Assembly (NCBI RefSeq): GCF_001540865.1
Contig: NC_033628.1
Location: forward strand, 12,719,267-12,783,266
Source: Ananas comosus
Lineage: Eukaryota; Streptophyta; Magnoliopsida; Poales; Bromeliaceae
DNA length: 64,000 nt
Direction of reading: 5' to 3'
Shown here piece after piece: positions 26,754 to 38,883 of this stretch; position 1 is the first letter of the stretch, and each line of letters begins with the position of its first letter. A program made the position numbers and the translations under genes. Below the pieces are notes generated by a model. That model did not search any database. It had not been told where the DNA came from and worked only from the letters and a program-made list of their open reading frames with translations.

Positions 26754-27586
26754 AGGCCACTTCACATCAACTCCACATCTCAAAGACTAAATTTTGGTGC
26801 AGGTGCCTGCAGTGCAGGGCACCATCTGCACACATAAGAGAGCTATTTATGAGAGCATTGAAATCTCTTTACTCTCCTCCCCACTCCTCTCCTCTCTTCT
26901 CTTTCTCTCTCTCATCAAATGCAACCACCCATTCAATTCCCTCCACCCCCTCTACCAACTAATTCTCTTTACGCCACTGCTGCTCCCATTTACCACACCC
27001 TTCCCATGGGTTTATTAAAGAATCGGTCCTTTTGCATGCGCACCCCTGCAACGAGTAGTATTGCAAATTAAGCGGGTAATCGCCTATTATTCAAAGCGCC
27101 TTTGCGATCTTTATTATTTTATTACTACTACTAAGGCAAAGTTAGGAAATATCTATATGTGAAGTAATAATAATTTTCATATATTTGTAAGGGTGTATGT
27201 ATATAACTCTGCTGCAAGAATTTCTCAGAAAAAAAGAAAGAAAAAAAAAAAGCAGCAATTGCTCATCAGAATGTAATAAATCTCTCGGGAACCAGCAGAG
27301 TCAGAAGGCGCCACTGAATTTTGCCTCAATCGATATTCTCACCCCCAGAGTCCAAAAAAGAGAGAGAAAACAAAACACGGGATGTGGCAGCAGCGGGCGA
27401 GAGGAGGAGTGGTAATAGCAGGAACTAACGACGTGGGGGGGCACCGTCCGTAAAAACGGCGAAAGGGGAGGCGCTTTTGTTTTGCGGGGATTTTTATTCG
27501 AAAAGAAGGTTCGGCCGCGGCACCTGGGGGGTTGAGACGGGGAGAAAATGACGGATCTGCCCTCGTGAGGATGGTGTATTTTACAG
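24659..27586. other. Chaperonin leader/promoter and intergenic region
   Basis: 24659-24960 holds the chaperonin leader and promoter with several GGGCC/GGCCC (TCP site II-like) motifs. The remainder is AT-rich with a compound (TA)n(GA)n microsatellite at about 26700-26750, a small GC-rich hairpin at 26796-26831 and CT-rich sequence at about 26870-26960. I find no supported gene. Confidence 0.5.
26699..26750. repeat. Compound (TA)n(GA)n microsatellite
   Basis: An uninterrupted TA tract passes directly into a GA tract. The same compound form occurs at the ends of the element at 56531-57149, but I see no TIR homology here. Confidence 0.9.
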
Positions 27587-28653
27587 CTATACCCCGGCGA
27601 GCCACCTGTAGAAGGAGGAGAAGCCGCTCTCTTCGCCCTCGTCCCTCGGCGGGTGGGGGTGGTCCTCGAGGTCCCAGAGCCACGAATCGGGGGGAGGAGC
27701 GGCGGCGCCGGAGTCGTAGCGGAGGCTCCAGCGGCCGGAGAAGCGGAGGGAGTTGAAGGAGGAGGAGGCGGAGGAGGCGAGGCGGTCGACGTAGTCCCTG
27801 AGCCAGCCCCTCCCGGATCCCCCCGCTGCCGCCGCCTCCGCCACCTCGTCCCCCGGGGGATGGGGATGCGGATGCGGATCCGGATCCACCGACGCCGACG
27901 TCGGCGGGGCCGGGGGCGGCTTCTCCTCCTTGAAGATGCGGGGGACGACGACCTCGACCTCCTCCTCGACGACGTAGTCGAAGGAGTCCATGGAGTAGGA
28001 GCGGAGATTAGGGTGGTCCGGAGGAGGAGGAGGCGGTGGATCGGGGTCGCCGGAGGAGGAGGAGGAGGAGAGGGAGATGGATCGGCGGCGGCGGCTGACG
28101 CTGCCGATCTCGATGCGGAAGCTGGGGGATCTGGAGGAGTTGTTAGGGTTAGGGTTAGGGTTAGGGTTAGGGTTGTTGGTGGTGGGGGGGAGGGCGATGG
28201 GGGATCGGCAGAGGGGGCAGGAGGGGGAGGAGAGGAGCCAGGGGTCGATGCAGTGGGAGTGGAAGGCGTGGCGGCAGGAGGGGAGGAGGCGGAGCTGGGC
28301 GTCGGGGTCGAAGGGGGAGAGGCAGACGGCGCAGTCCGGGCTCGACTTGGGCGGGGCCGCCAGGGACGACCCCAGGGTGAACAGCGGCAGCGACGATATC
28401 AGCGCCGCCGCCGCCGCCTCCTTCTCCCAATCCGAGTTCGCCGCCGCCGCCGCGGAGTCGCCGTCGTCGGAGGAGGAGGAGGAGGAGGAGGAGGAGGAGA
28501 GGCGGTGGGCGACGCGGGAGGAGTAGTAGGATGAGGAGGGATGGGAATGGGAGCGGCGGGAGAGGCAGCGGAGGAGGAGGTGTATGGAGGCGGAGGCGAG
28601 GATGACGAAGGCGATAATGGCGGCGATGATGAAGATGCTCGGTGACAAATAAA

Positions 28654-28706
<53 letters not shown>

Positions 28707-28750
28707 GAGCGAAGTGGTGGTGGTGGTGGTGATGGAGGAGGAGGATCCAT
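27587..28750 (-). CDS. ATL-family RING-H2 E3 ubiquitin ligase, intronless
   Basis: Membrane-anchored E3 ubiquitin ligase, 387 aa in one exon, as is usual for ATL genes. Order: Pro-rich then poly-Ser N-terminus (residues 1-31), one transmembrane helix at about 38-62 ([21 protein letters not shown]), basic and Ser-rich linker, RING-H2 at 140-181 with ligands C140, C143, C159, H161, H164, C167, C178, C181 and the E2-contact Pro170-Trp171, then a low-complexity region with an Asn-Pro repeat and a conserved-looking C-terminus ending [10 protein letters not shown]. ATLs act at plasma or endomembranes, often in defence or hormone responses; the substrate cannot be read from sequence. The ATG at 28750 is the only one giving the N-terminal Pro/Ser region and TM helix. 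GC content is very high, giving long antisense open frames that are shadows. Confidence 0.93.
28142..28175. repeat. (TTAGGG)n telomere-like repeat inside the ATL coding sequence
   Basis: Five consecutive TTAGGG units on the plus strand, read on the coding strand as (CCCTAA)n and translated as alternating Asn-Pro just after the RING domain. Confidence 0.95.
28658..28708. repeat. (GAC)n/(GTC)n trinucleotide tract coding poly-Ser
   Basis: About 15 CGA/GAC units on the plus strand encode most of the N-terminal poly-Ser tract of the ATL protein (TCG codons). Such tracts vary in length between alleles. Confidence 0.9.
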
Positions 28751-28828
28751 GGCGATGGAGGAGGCGATGAGGGGGAGTTGGGGTTTGTTTAATTCGTTTC
28801 GTTCCGTTTCGTTTCTTGCGAGGGTTAT

Positions 28829-28864
<36 letters not shown>

Positions 28865-29036
28865 TTATGGTGGAGGGAATGGGAATGGAAATGGAAATGG
28901 AAATGGGAATGGGATTCCTTATTTTTTTAATGCTCGCCTTCTATAGCACGCCCTCCTTTTAATATTTCATCCTCTCTCCCATGTAATGTTTCTCACTTAC
29001 CCTTGCTCCTATGTTTCTATTTATATCTCTCTTGTT

Positions 29037-29075
<39 letters not shown>

Positions 29076-32000
29076 TATATATATCCTTTTTCCTTTCTTT
29101 AGATGGCGTACGTGGAGCGTGATATGTCAAATTGTTTTTTGACGACTTAAAATCGAAAATTTCAAGAAATAAATAAATTGGAGGGGGGCCCAAAAAATGT
29201 CTTGGATCTATACATATACGCTGTAGAAAAAAAATGAATTTTTTGAAAACTTTTTTACTTTCCCATGTATAAATCTTTTATTTTCGTATCAGCAAAAGGA
29301 AATACTCACGACTGATGTTATATAGTATCCTTAAAAAACAAAAAAAAAAAAAAAACTTGCAGAATAATCCCTTTTATAGATAGAGAGATATGTCGTCAAC
29401 ATTGGATGATAGAAACGTACAAAACAAAACATTCAATTATAGGCACCAATTTCAAAATACTACATGTTTTCATGTATAGAGTATGTATGTTTAAAACTTC
29501 GTATGCGTGTGTAATGTTGTTGCGAGAGAAATTTTTTTTAAGCAAAAAAAAATATTCCTCATTGCTAAAGTCAACTGCATGGGAATGATAAAAAGGAATA
29601 ACTTATTTCTCGCTGATTATTAATACTTATGGAATTTAAGTTCACATGCTTGGAACATAAAACAGCCAGGAACAGCAGAGATAAGTTGGTAATAGTGGAA
29701 GGAGAGTGCATGATTTTTGATACATAAATCCTACAAATATCATCACAAAACAATTAGTTTAGTTTATTAGTGTCCGGGAAATGATTGAAAGGAATGACAC
29801 CAACTATGTATGTTAGGCTTAAAATATGAATAATAGTGAACTGGATCCATATGGTGCTTGAATGAAGCAGATGCTTATTGTTTAAATGTTACAATCTTTT
29901 TACCATTATTATTCATGCATGTTACGCGCAATATTTAAGTATTAGGAACATTAGTAATATTCATATCTCGTAGTTTTTAGGGTTGCACATTTAAGAAGCA
30001 TCCAAAATCAAATCGATAATATGCTTTAGAAATTTTACGCAAAACAAATATTAGACTAAAAAAATGTAGCTGAAGATGGAGTCAGCCTTTTATTACAGTA
30101 AATTTTTGGACCTTTAATTGGATGGCGAGAGAGAAGTTGAGGAGGATCTGTTGTATGTGAGGAAGCCTATATCGTCACACTTGTATCACATCAGCAGCAA
30201 CAAACCGGTCATACATCTCTACTCGAGAGAAAAGTATAATAAAAATATTTTTTTTATTAATTATGATGGAACGGGTGAACTCAAGGGAGATAATTCTATT
30301 AGTTGGAGATGTGACGTTAGCAATATAACTGGTGTATTCTAGAGTGGAAGAACTATTCTTATTTTCTATAGGTTGTGAGGGTGTACCAAGTTAGATCTTT
30401 GTACTTAATGTGCTAGATGATTTGAGGCCCACTTGCCTTAATTCTTATAATACTAATAAGTAGCTTTGTTTTCTTGTAAATGAATACAATGTATGCTTTG
30501 TCACTATTGGAGGGTACCATCCACCTTAACTTGGGGTAAATGGGGCTTCCAGGTTGCACAGATATTAGAGTATATTTGGTCTGTCCTTTCATTCAATGGG
30601 GACGAACCAAGTATAATAAGATATATGTACATTTACTACATTTATTTAGTAATAGTGTTCTATATACTATTCATTGAAGAGTGAGATTAGGATACGGTGT
30701 GAGAGGAGAGATACTCCCTACTCTTTTTTTTATGGGTGTAATTTCTTGGAATTTTCATCTTTAGAGAGGTTTTGTCCTACGACGATTCTGGTTTAATGTC
30801 TACACAGAGTACAAGCCTGAGATTAATTTCTTTTTTTTATATAGACATGGAAATCCAAGGCGGAAATAAGAAAAAAAATTATTGTTGAAATTTTTTTCAG
30901 TACAGAATATGATATAAAAGGATCCAGACTTCGCAGCGAATGGAAGAACAGGAAATGTAATTAAGTGACAGTTTGTAAGATGTAAAAAAAGATAATGGCG
31001 TCGAGGTGGAAGAGCAAACCTGGCCGTGAAATTTTGAAGCCCAATTCAACTTAATTAATTAATTAATAGCTGTCATCTCAGTCACTCACAAAGTTAAAAG
31101 GAAAGAAAAAGAATAAGCAATCGTATGTAGATCCAAACTTTGTTTATTTGCAGTATTTATTGTCGAATTATATTAGTGGGCACCACGGAATTTATTTCTG
31201 AATAAAATAAACGAAACAGATACCATACTATCATTCTCTCAAAGAAAAAAAAAAATAGTGGGTCGCCATGCCTTAATTACAAAGACATATTTGAACCAGC
31301 ATTACATATATATATATATATATAAAAGATAGGCTTTTGAGCCTTTGCTTGGTATGCACCCCATGGCAAGGTTTAGTATATCAAATTCATCATTACTTGC
31401 TCTACTTTAGTACCTCATGTTTGCGCTTCATTTTGTTTTCTTTAATTCTCACACCTGCTCTTTACCTATTTTTGATCCAACATAAAGAGCTCTTATGGTC
31501 CTCACAATCCCTTCTCTCGTCTACAATGCTATGATGAGGGAGAGAGAGAGGGGGAGAAATCTGTTTTCCTCTGGTTTTTGGTATGCATATTCAGTGAAAA
31601 ATACTTCAATAAAAAGCTCTCTAATAAGATTCCGCTGAAAAGCTCTCGATCCTCTGATACATATTAATTTTACGTCCATCTAATAATTCAGTCTAATAAT
31701 TCACCGAACGTCTTTTAATATTAAAACCTAGAGACAAATTCTCCACCATATGTTAGTTTTGCATTTATCTAATGATTTGTTGGATGTTTTTTAATATTAA
31801 TATGATGACTTAATCAAATGATTGCTTTGATAGTTACCTTTCAAGACTTTGCTAGAGAAGAAATGAAACACGATAAAAGAGAGACCACGAGAACAAGCTA
31901 ATACACGAATACGGCGCCGCAAATACGCGAGCCCGATATGCTATCAAATATCATTTTCAAATCTGAATCCGATCCGAACCTTAAAAAACCTAGCTCGTCA

Positions 32001-33854
32001 TAGGAATACATGAACTATATGAGATTCAAAAACGAATGTAAAAAATTTGAATGCGACAACAGGGGAGATGGTGGAGCCACATTACAGTTTCCTTCCTTGT
32101 CTGCACACAGCCCGATCTTGAGCGAAATACCTGGGAGTTAGGATTGAATTGTTGGGGCATTTTTTTTATAAAAATGGACCGTTAGCGTTGCCTAATGACG
32201 ACAAGCTAATTTTTAATTTTGTGGACTTGGAGGAATAGAACAACAGAGAGATGAATTATTATAAGAATAAAATTATTTGTAGTGTTTCTAAGCGCTACTT
32301 CCAATGACATCAATACCCAATTTGGGTTCGGAGTACAAATTGAAAACTATTCGATAAATTTGCAAGAAAACTTGGGTTGCGACGGGTCTTTCGGGTAGGT
32401 ATCGACGAGAAATAATTAAGTTGGTCCCCTAACTTTCCGGGTACCGGGACGTGTCAAAAGGGAGTTGGTAAGCTTAGTAATATCGATCCATATGGATATA
32501 TACTTGGGAGTCACGTGGAAAATTGGATACACCAAACAAAGCAACGAACAAAACTTAGGTCGGGAAAACATGGATCCTGATGTCTATTTTTGTATGCACA
32601 ACACCAAATTATGTTATGCATAAGAGCCCTGGGCTTTACGATAAATTTGAAGTCACCATGTTGCGAAGAATTAACCTGGGACTAAAATGGGAAGACTAAA
32701 CATGGTAAGAAGTCTAATAATTAATTGGACTCATATATAACTTGAAAACCAATACATGAGATTTTCCTTCACTCGAGTATTAAGCCTACAAGCCTACAAG
32801 CAAGTAGTTTGGGGTAAAATTATCTATTTTATGAACCTAATCGCAGCTAAGCATGTTCCCACAGACCTTTACATTGGGCTCATTAGGTGTAGCCTTATAA
32901 CACTAAAGTATGTTAAGTCTAAGAAAGTAAAACCTAAACCTAAATTGTACATGTAGTCATCCATTTAAACAACTTACTAGCCTAATCTACTTTCTAGAGG
33001 GGTTCTATTTTATCCGGAATATATATATATATATATATATAACAGATGGTGGTTGGTGAGCTGATAACCTACAGAATCCTAGGTTTGGGACTTGGCTCTT
33101 ACATAGAGAAAGGCTTTATAAAAAGTGGAAAGAAGAAGAAGAAGAAGAAGAAGAAGAAGAAGAAGAAGAAAGGTTACGGACAAAGGTTTTTAATAGACTA
33201 TAAATACTGTCCAAATCCCAACAAGATAAAACTAGCCCCAGGTACCAATACATCATTGGATTCATTGCCTATATATTTATTCATTTCCTTTGCTACCAAA
33301 GTCCACTAATTTAGCGCTACTTTCCCATTGGTTTTCCACATAAAATGGCAACAGAGAGAGGGTAGCAAAGTAGAGAAAAATAAAAGATAAAATGTTATTA
33401 TCTATAGTCAAGCTAGCATGTTAAAACATATTGCAACGAGAACGCAAAATAATATGAATAGAATGGTAGGAAACAAAGAAGCAAATGTTACACTAGAAAC
33501 ATGATTGGGAGAGACTTTGTGTAATGTACTTTAAAGGATGGATGAGCAAGTACCAGTTCAAACAATGAAGGAGATGTCATGGTTTAAGTAGATGTTTATC
33601 CACTAAACTACAAGCAATCACTGTAAAATTGCCTAGATCTCTCATAGCAATTTCTATGGTACTGTTTCTCTATTGTGAGTGCTCTCTACAATATTTTCAT
33701 CAGAGCATTATGAAAAAGGAAGAAAGAAAGGAAACATTTTTGTTGGGTAAAATCCCAGCGGTACTTTTACTGATATGCAAAACATCATCAGGATAGCTAT
33801 TCCATTTGAGTAAACAACAGAAAAACAACACATCTAATGAACCAAAGTTATGTT
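28751..33854. other. ATL promoter and gene-poor AT-rich DNA
   Basis: 28751-28930 is the ATL leader with (GA)n at about 28829-28855 and a GGAAAT-type repeat at 28875-28912. Beyond it lie (TA)n tracts (29041-29073, 31306-31324, 33019-33042), a (GAA)n tract at 33134-33171, and a diverged duplication near 31650-31800. Open frames of 60-87 codons here show no recognisable protein. Confidence 0.5.
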
Positions 33855-33870
33855 AAACCTACTAGACCTT

Positions 33871-34191
33871 CATTACTGAAACAGACTATCTGTTTTGGCG
33901 AACATTTTAATGAAGAAAAGTGATGTCCCTTGGAGACAACAAGCCGCTATCCACGATTGTTTTTATTTTTAAGATCGTTCGACTGATTTCGTATAAATCA
34001 TGTACCTCGCGAGGCCAACCAAGCTACTAATTGGCTTGCCTCTTATGGTCATTTACATGTTTTTTTTGTTTTTTGGAAGGACTCAGCTCCTCCAGAGCTT
34101 AGCCCTATTTTGTTAGCTGATGTAATGGGATCCGCATCTTTGCACGCTAGACCTTTTGAGCAGTAAATTATCTTTTTGGGAAAAAATAAAA
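33871..34191 (+). mobile_element. 5'-truncated LINE (non-LTR) insertion with target-site duplication
   Basis: Near 34004 the plus strand encodes the end of a LINE RNase H-like domain, HVPREANQATNWLASYGHLH, continuing to a stop at about 34166. An A-rich tail (AAAAAATAAAAA) then leads into AAACCTAATAGACCTT (34192-34207). The insertion is preceded by AAACCTACTAGACCTT (33855-33870), a 16-bp target-site duplication with one mismatch. Upstream of the HVPRE motif the frame is broken by stops, so the copy is dead. Short 5'-truncated copies with A-tails and TSDs are typical of target-primed reverse transcription. Confidence 0.85.
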
Positions 34192-34500
34192 AAACCTAAT
34201 AGACCTTTCACCCCTCAGAGTTTTCCTGTGTATGTAATCCCACAAGAAGAAAGAAACAAAAACTGCAAGGTTTTACTTGGACAGTTCATCTGACAATTCT
34301 AAGTTGATATACATAAAAAGGATCAAATTTTTTTGATGAACGTCTGTCTAATTGAGAATAAATGAACAAGTATCCAGCTGATCGAGCACCCTACACGTTA
34401 TATTTAAATATAACATCTTAAAATAATAACATAGTAGCAAGGCAAAATTTTTTACAAACGGAAAAAACTACGCAGCTTAGCTTATTTACTAAAATAAATG

Positions 34501-37136
34501 TCATGTAAATTTAACTATCTGCAAAAGCTGCCATGCCCATGAGTACATCATGCCAATGGCACAATAAAATGAGACAAGCATAAGTGGCAGAAATGGAAGC
34601 TTGCTACCAAAAATATAGGGGTGAAATAACTGACCATATAACTCTACAGCAACCAATCCGAAAAGGTAGGACTTACCAGTCCATCCGATAAGCCCATTCT
34701 TGGTAGAGCCCCCTGAACTACCTTTCTCTTTAGTTTGGTCGACAACTGTTCCTAAACTAAAATCGGAGGAAAAGCCTACCCACATGAGAATCGAGTATAT
34801 CAGCAGCAACAATACTTTTATTGGGTACTCTTGTGCCTCAAACAGGAGGGGGAACATGGAGTAGCAGGAAACTGTGATGAAAAAGAGGTGTCAGCACACA
34901 ATAGTATTGTAAGATATATTGCGAATTTGATTGTAATATGTTAAATGACAATCTTTTCTTGGAGAACCAGTAAATAAAACTGTTATGAAAATGCCACCGA
35001 GACATCGGTACTACATTCAAACATATAAGCTCTAACTTTCAGGCAGGAGAAGAAGATAAAATTGCATCAAGAAGTTTCATATATCAAGTATAAGAAAACA
35101 TGCAACTAAACTACTGTGCGACAAAACAAGGAAGGAACATGCATGTAAAATAATATCAAATAAAAGAAGGAAAACTAGGCAGCGTAGAATGCTTAAAACA
35201 TACCAATTGACACCAAAAAGAAATGGCTTGCATCATCCGAGCTATTCATTGCAATTACGCCAAGTGGGATGGTGATATGAAGCGATGCCTTCTCATGAAC
35301 ATGCCACCCAAACATAAAACCACAGGTACAAGCATATGTCACCCATCTAATTATATTTTTAGGTTGGGGTTTCAAGAATGCTTTCACAAGGCAAGGGGAC
35401 ATAGCAAGTAGAACCAGCAAAAAGGTTGTGACAGGTGTAACCTATTAATCCGCAAAGATGATACAATTCAGCTTAGTAATCATGGGCTAAGCAACTGAAT
35501 AAGAACAGGATTTGAGTACCTGAGGAAGCACGGCGAAAGGAGTAGAATCCCCAACTAGTCCACCAGTAAAAGAAGCCTTAGGTGTCTGGATATTGAATCC
35601 AAGTTTGGCAAGCAGAAAAGCTAGCAGCTTGTCAAGAACTATATAGAACACCCAAAAATTTGGAGCCCAATAAGCATGGCATAAGCCCCTACCAAATGGA
35701 AACAATCGGCTAAAGACTTGTCGCATCTGCAAATCATGGAACATCAAAAGAAATTGTAAACATGAAACCTGAAAACAAAAATTGATCTTGAGACTACAAG
35801 AATAAGAGTTTTATGAATGTAATGCCTCATCCTGTTTTACCATAGAAAGAAAAATGAAATTTGAACACGAGGTTACAACAATAAGAGTCTACGTACGAAA
35901 TCACTCGATCCTTTATTCACCAACTGAACAGACATCTATTGTAAGCAGCTGGGGCTAATATCTATATACTATATCGACACTGATATAAAATTTTTAACTA
36001 ACAAAGAACTGCGAATTGTTATTATTGCCCTCCCTATCCTCAAAGGAATCAATTCGATGTTGAGACTACAACTATAAGAGTCCACATATATGTAACCAAT
36101 TCTTCCTTTCTTCACTAATAAACAGGCATCTTACATACACAATTTCTAGCTACACCGAAACAACTTTGAAACCACAAAGAATTGCACTTGGTAGCAGGGG
36201 ATGTTTCAAGATTCTGGACTACCAGGTGACAATCTAATCCTCCGGATATGAACAACTACGAGAACAGCATTGCCAAGATGCAAACATCAGTAACAATCTT
36301 ATATAACAGAGAACACAATTCTACCGAATAGGATCAAACAGGTACAGGACTAAGCCGCAAGGATGACCAAATATCAGATGCTTTCGCATAAAGAGAAACC
36401 GAGGAGGGAGATAACATACTTGGCCGTAGTACACGAACGGGCCGAACGCGGCGGCGAAGACGGCCCCGACCGCAGATCCCATGATGAAGAACCTTCCCAC
36501 GGCCTTCCCAAACCCTCCCGCACAGTAATGGCGGAGGAGATACACGAAGTAGACGGGCGCGGCGACGAGGAACAGGTGCTTGGAGCAGATCAACACGGCG
36601 AAGGCGACCCCCCCGGCGAGATCGCTCCCCTCCTCCAAGAACGCGAGGGAGAGGAGCAGGATCCCGAGGAGGTACCCGTTGTACTGGAAGTGGATGTGGT
36701 CGACGAGGAGGAGCGCGGGGGACCACAGGACGAGCGCTAGGGTTAGGGTTGGGGCTCCTCTGCGGGGGGAGGAGGAGGAGGAGGAGGAGAGGCGGGAGGC
36801 GGCGAGGAGGAGGAGGAGGTCGGCGGCGGCGGCGGAGAGGCGGAGGAAGAGGACGGCGGAGGGGGCGGAGTAGTCGCGGCCATGGCGGAGGCGGACGATG
36901 GCGGGGTCGAGGAGGGAGGCGGGGAGGGCGAGGAGGAGCTCGAAGAGGGCGAAGAGGGGCGGGTAGTCGAGGGTCCAGGGGGAGGAGGCGTCCACGTACC
37001 ACCGGGAGACGGGGAGGGACGACGTCAGCGCCAGCCAATGCCGGTGCACCTCGAAATCCGTGCTCCGGTACGACGGCACCAGGAGGAGCTTCACGCACGT
37101 CGCCGCCCCCCACATCCACAACGCCTCCCCCCCCAT
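34501..37136 (-). CDS. ALG8: ALG8, dolichyl-P-Glc:Glc1Man9GlcNAc2-PP-dolichol alpha-1,3-glucosyltransferase
   Basis: Multi-pass ER membrane enzyme that adds the second glucose to the lipid-linked N-glycan precursor in the ER lumen, using dolichyl-phosphate glucose (ALG6/ALG8 family). Four exons (36420-37136, 35520-35726, 35204-35441, 34501-34871) give 510 aa, the family length, with all phases consistent. Visible features: luminal-loop motifs [17 protein letters not shown] and [10 protein letters not shown] near the N-terminus, [16 protein letters not shown] (the HFQYN form of ALG8), [46 protein letters not shown] and many hydrophobic helices. The ATG at 37136 gives the usual short N-terminus (MGGEALWMW). 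Exon 1 is strongly GC-rich while exons 2-4 are AT-richer, a 5' GC gradient seen in commelinid monocots. A TTAGGG-like motif lies in exon 1 at 36738-36750. Upstream (37190-37330) are several GGGCC/GGCCC promoter motifs. Confidence 0.96.
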
Positions 37137-38849
37137 CGCAGTAACCGCATGCGCACGCCGCCGCAGAGGCGCGGACCCCTTCTTTCTCCACGCGGAGCCC
37201 TGGTCTCGGCCCCCTCGGCCCGATCATCACCAGCCCATTCGGCCCACGAACTTCCAACCGTTGTGGCCCCGGTCCATTGGACACGTGGTTGCGCCGGGTC
37301 GAGGAGGGTTCTTGGGCTGGGCCTCTCTAGATTACCAGGTTGGGCTAAATTACGTTACATTAGCCGGGCCAGATTGCTTGTCACGTCCTGGGCCGACCCA
37401 ACGCACCGGATCGGTCTGTTGGCTCGTCGGCGCCGACCACAATTTCAAAGACTCCACCTGTTCAAAGTGTACGGGCACACCGCAAGTGCGGGCTTCGATA
37501 GTGACTCGGCTCAATCCGGGCTCCATCACGAGGTAGAAAATTAATGACTCGCTAAAATCTGCGTTTGTTACCAGTTGGATCCAGCGCGAAGATCCGCACG
37601 AATCAGATCGGTCCAGTTTTGAAAAATAAGAAGCTCGAGGAAATACCAATAGCGTCTGAGATTATTTTTATTTTTTAAAATTTTTTCCAGTTTGACGTAG
37701 CCCGGTCATACTGGACGGGGCAACGAACAATGCCATGTCTGGTCCAGTCCACTGTTTTCTCGGGTCTACACGACAAACCGATTCCGATCGAGCGGAAATA
37801 AGAAAACATATCAACTTCAACAGCTCAGCAGACCCAGGTTGCAGTGCCTGTTTAGATTGAAACTGATGGTATTGTATGTCAATTATTGAATGGTAGGTTG
37901 GATGAGTCTTAAACAGGTCAATATCCTGCCATTTTGAATTGGTTTACCAGGAAAGGGACTCTTTGGTGCATAGCTTCCAATTTTGAATTTCAAAAGCATG
38001 CAACTTAAGATAGGTTTTTCTTTTTCTTTTCCTTTTCCTTTTTTTTATTTATTTTTTTTTTAAAAAAAAATTTAAAGCAAATTCTTGTGAGTCAAAGAAG
38101 AGCCAACCCTCTTTTTTTTTTTTCAACATCACCTACATTCTCCCTTTCTATCAAAGCCACCATGGTATTGGTCTCCTCCTTCCAAGTGATTTCCCTCTTA
38201 TGAATGATGCTCTCTACTCTTTATGTATGTATAGACCTCTATAATTTACTCTTTGTGCATGGGTTCATCCACATCAAGGTCAAAGTTAGCTTGCCACACC
38301 ACCCAGTTGGTAATTGAAGAGAACCCACAAATAGTTGTCAAATAGGAAAATTAGTATGTGTGTGAGGGGATCAATGTTCCAACTTAGTACTCCCAACTTA
38401 ATAATAATAACTTTTAAAACCCATTTGGGTTTTGGCTTGTTACATAGTGGGTTTTGGTCTCCATGTGCTTGGGCTCTCCTTGCTTTATTCTCCTCTCTTT
38501 AATTAGTAGTTGAACTCCCCTTTGCTTTGTGGTCTCTCCTTTTAGAATTGAGATCCACAAACTCAATCATAATATGATCAAATAATGCCTCTCCCTCTCA
38601 TGCTGCATCTACCTATCACCTGTAAAGACACCATCTATGAATTGCTAACACTCTCAGTGGGACTTTTTCAATCCATGCTTCTCTATGAAGAATCATGGAA
38701 AATTGCAATGATTCATAGGCACATCTGGTCTCTTTTGTACCTTTTGATCTAATAATGGTTAAAGCAAATGGAGAAAAAAAAATGTTCCACTAATAGATTA
38801 TGAAGTGCACCACCAATTGAGATAATTAGAAGTTGTATGTAGATAACCT

Positions 38850-38883
<34 letters not shown>

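Noticed and set aside
27653..28534. Long plus-strand open frame (293 codons) opposite the ATL gene
   Set aside because: It is the antisense of a GC-rich, low-complexity RING gene; it is Gly/Arg/Val-rich with no domain, while the minus strand encodes a clear TM helix and RING-H2.
30118..30342. A 74-codon plus-strand open frame
   Set aside because: No recognisable domain, ordinary AT-rich composition, and no neighbouring exons with matching phase.
36334..37284. Long minus-strand frame (316 codons) overlapping ALG8 exon 1 in another frame
   Set aside because: It is Pro/Arg-rich low complexity, while the 36420-37136 frame encodes conserved ALG8 motifs and splices in phase to three further exons.
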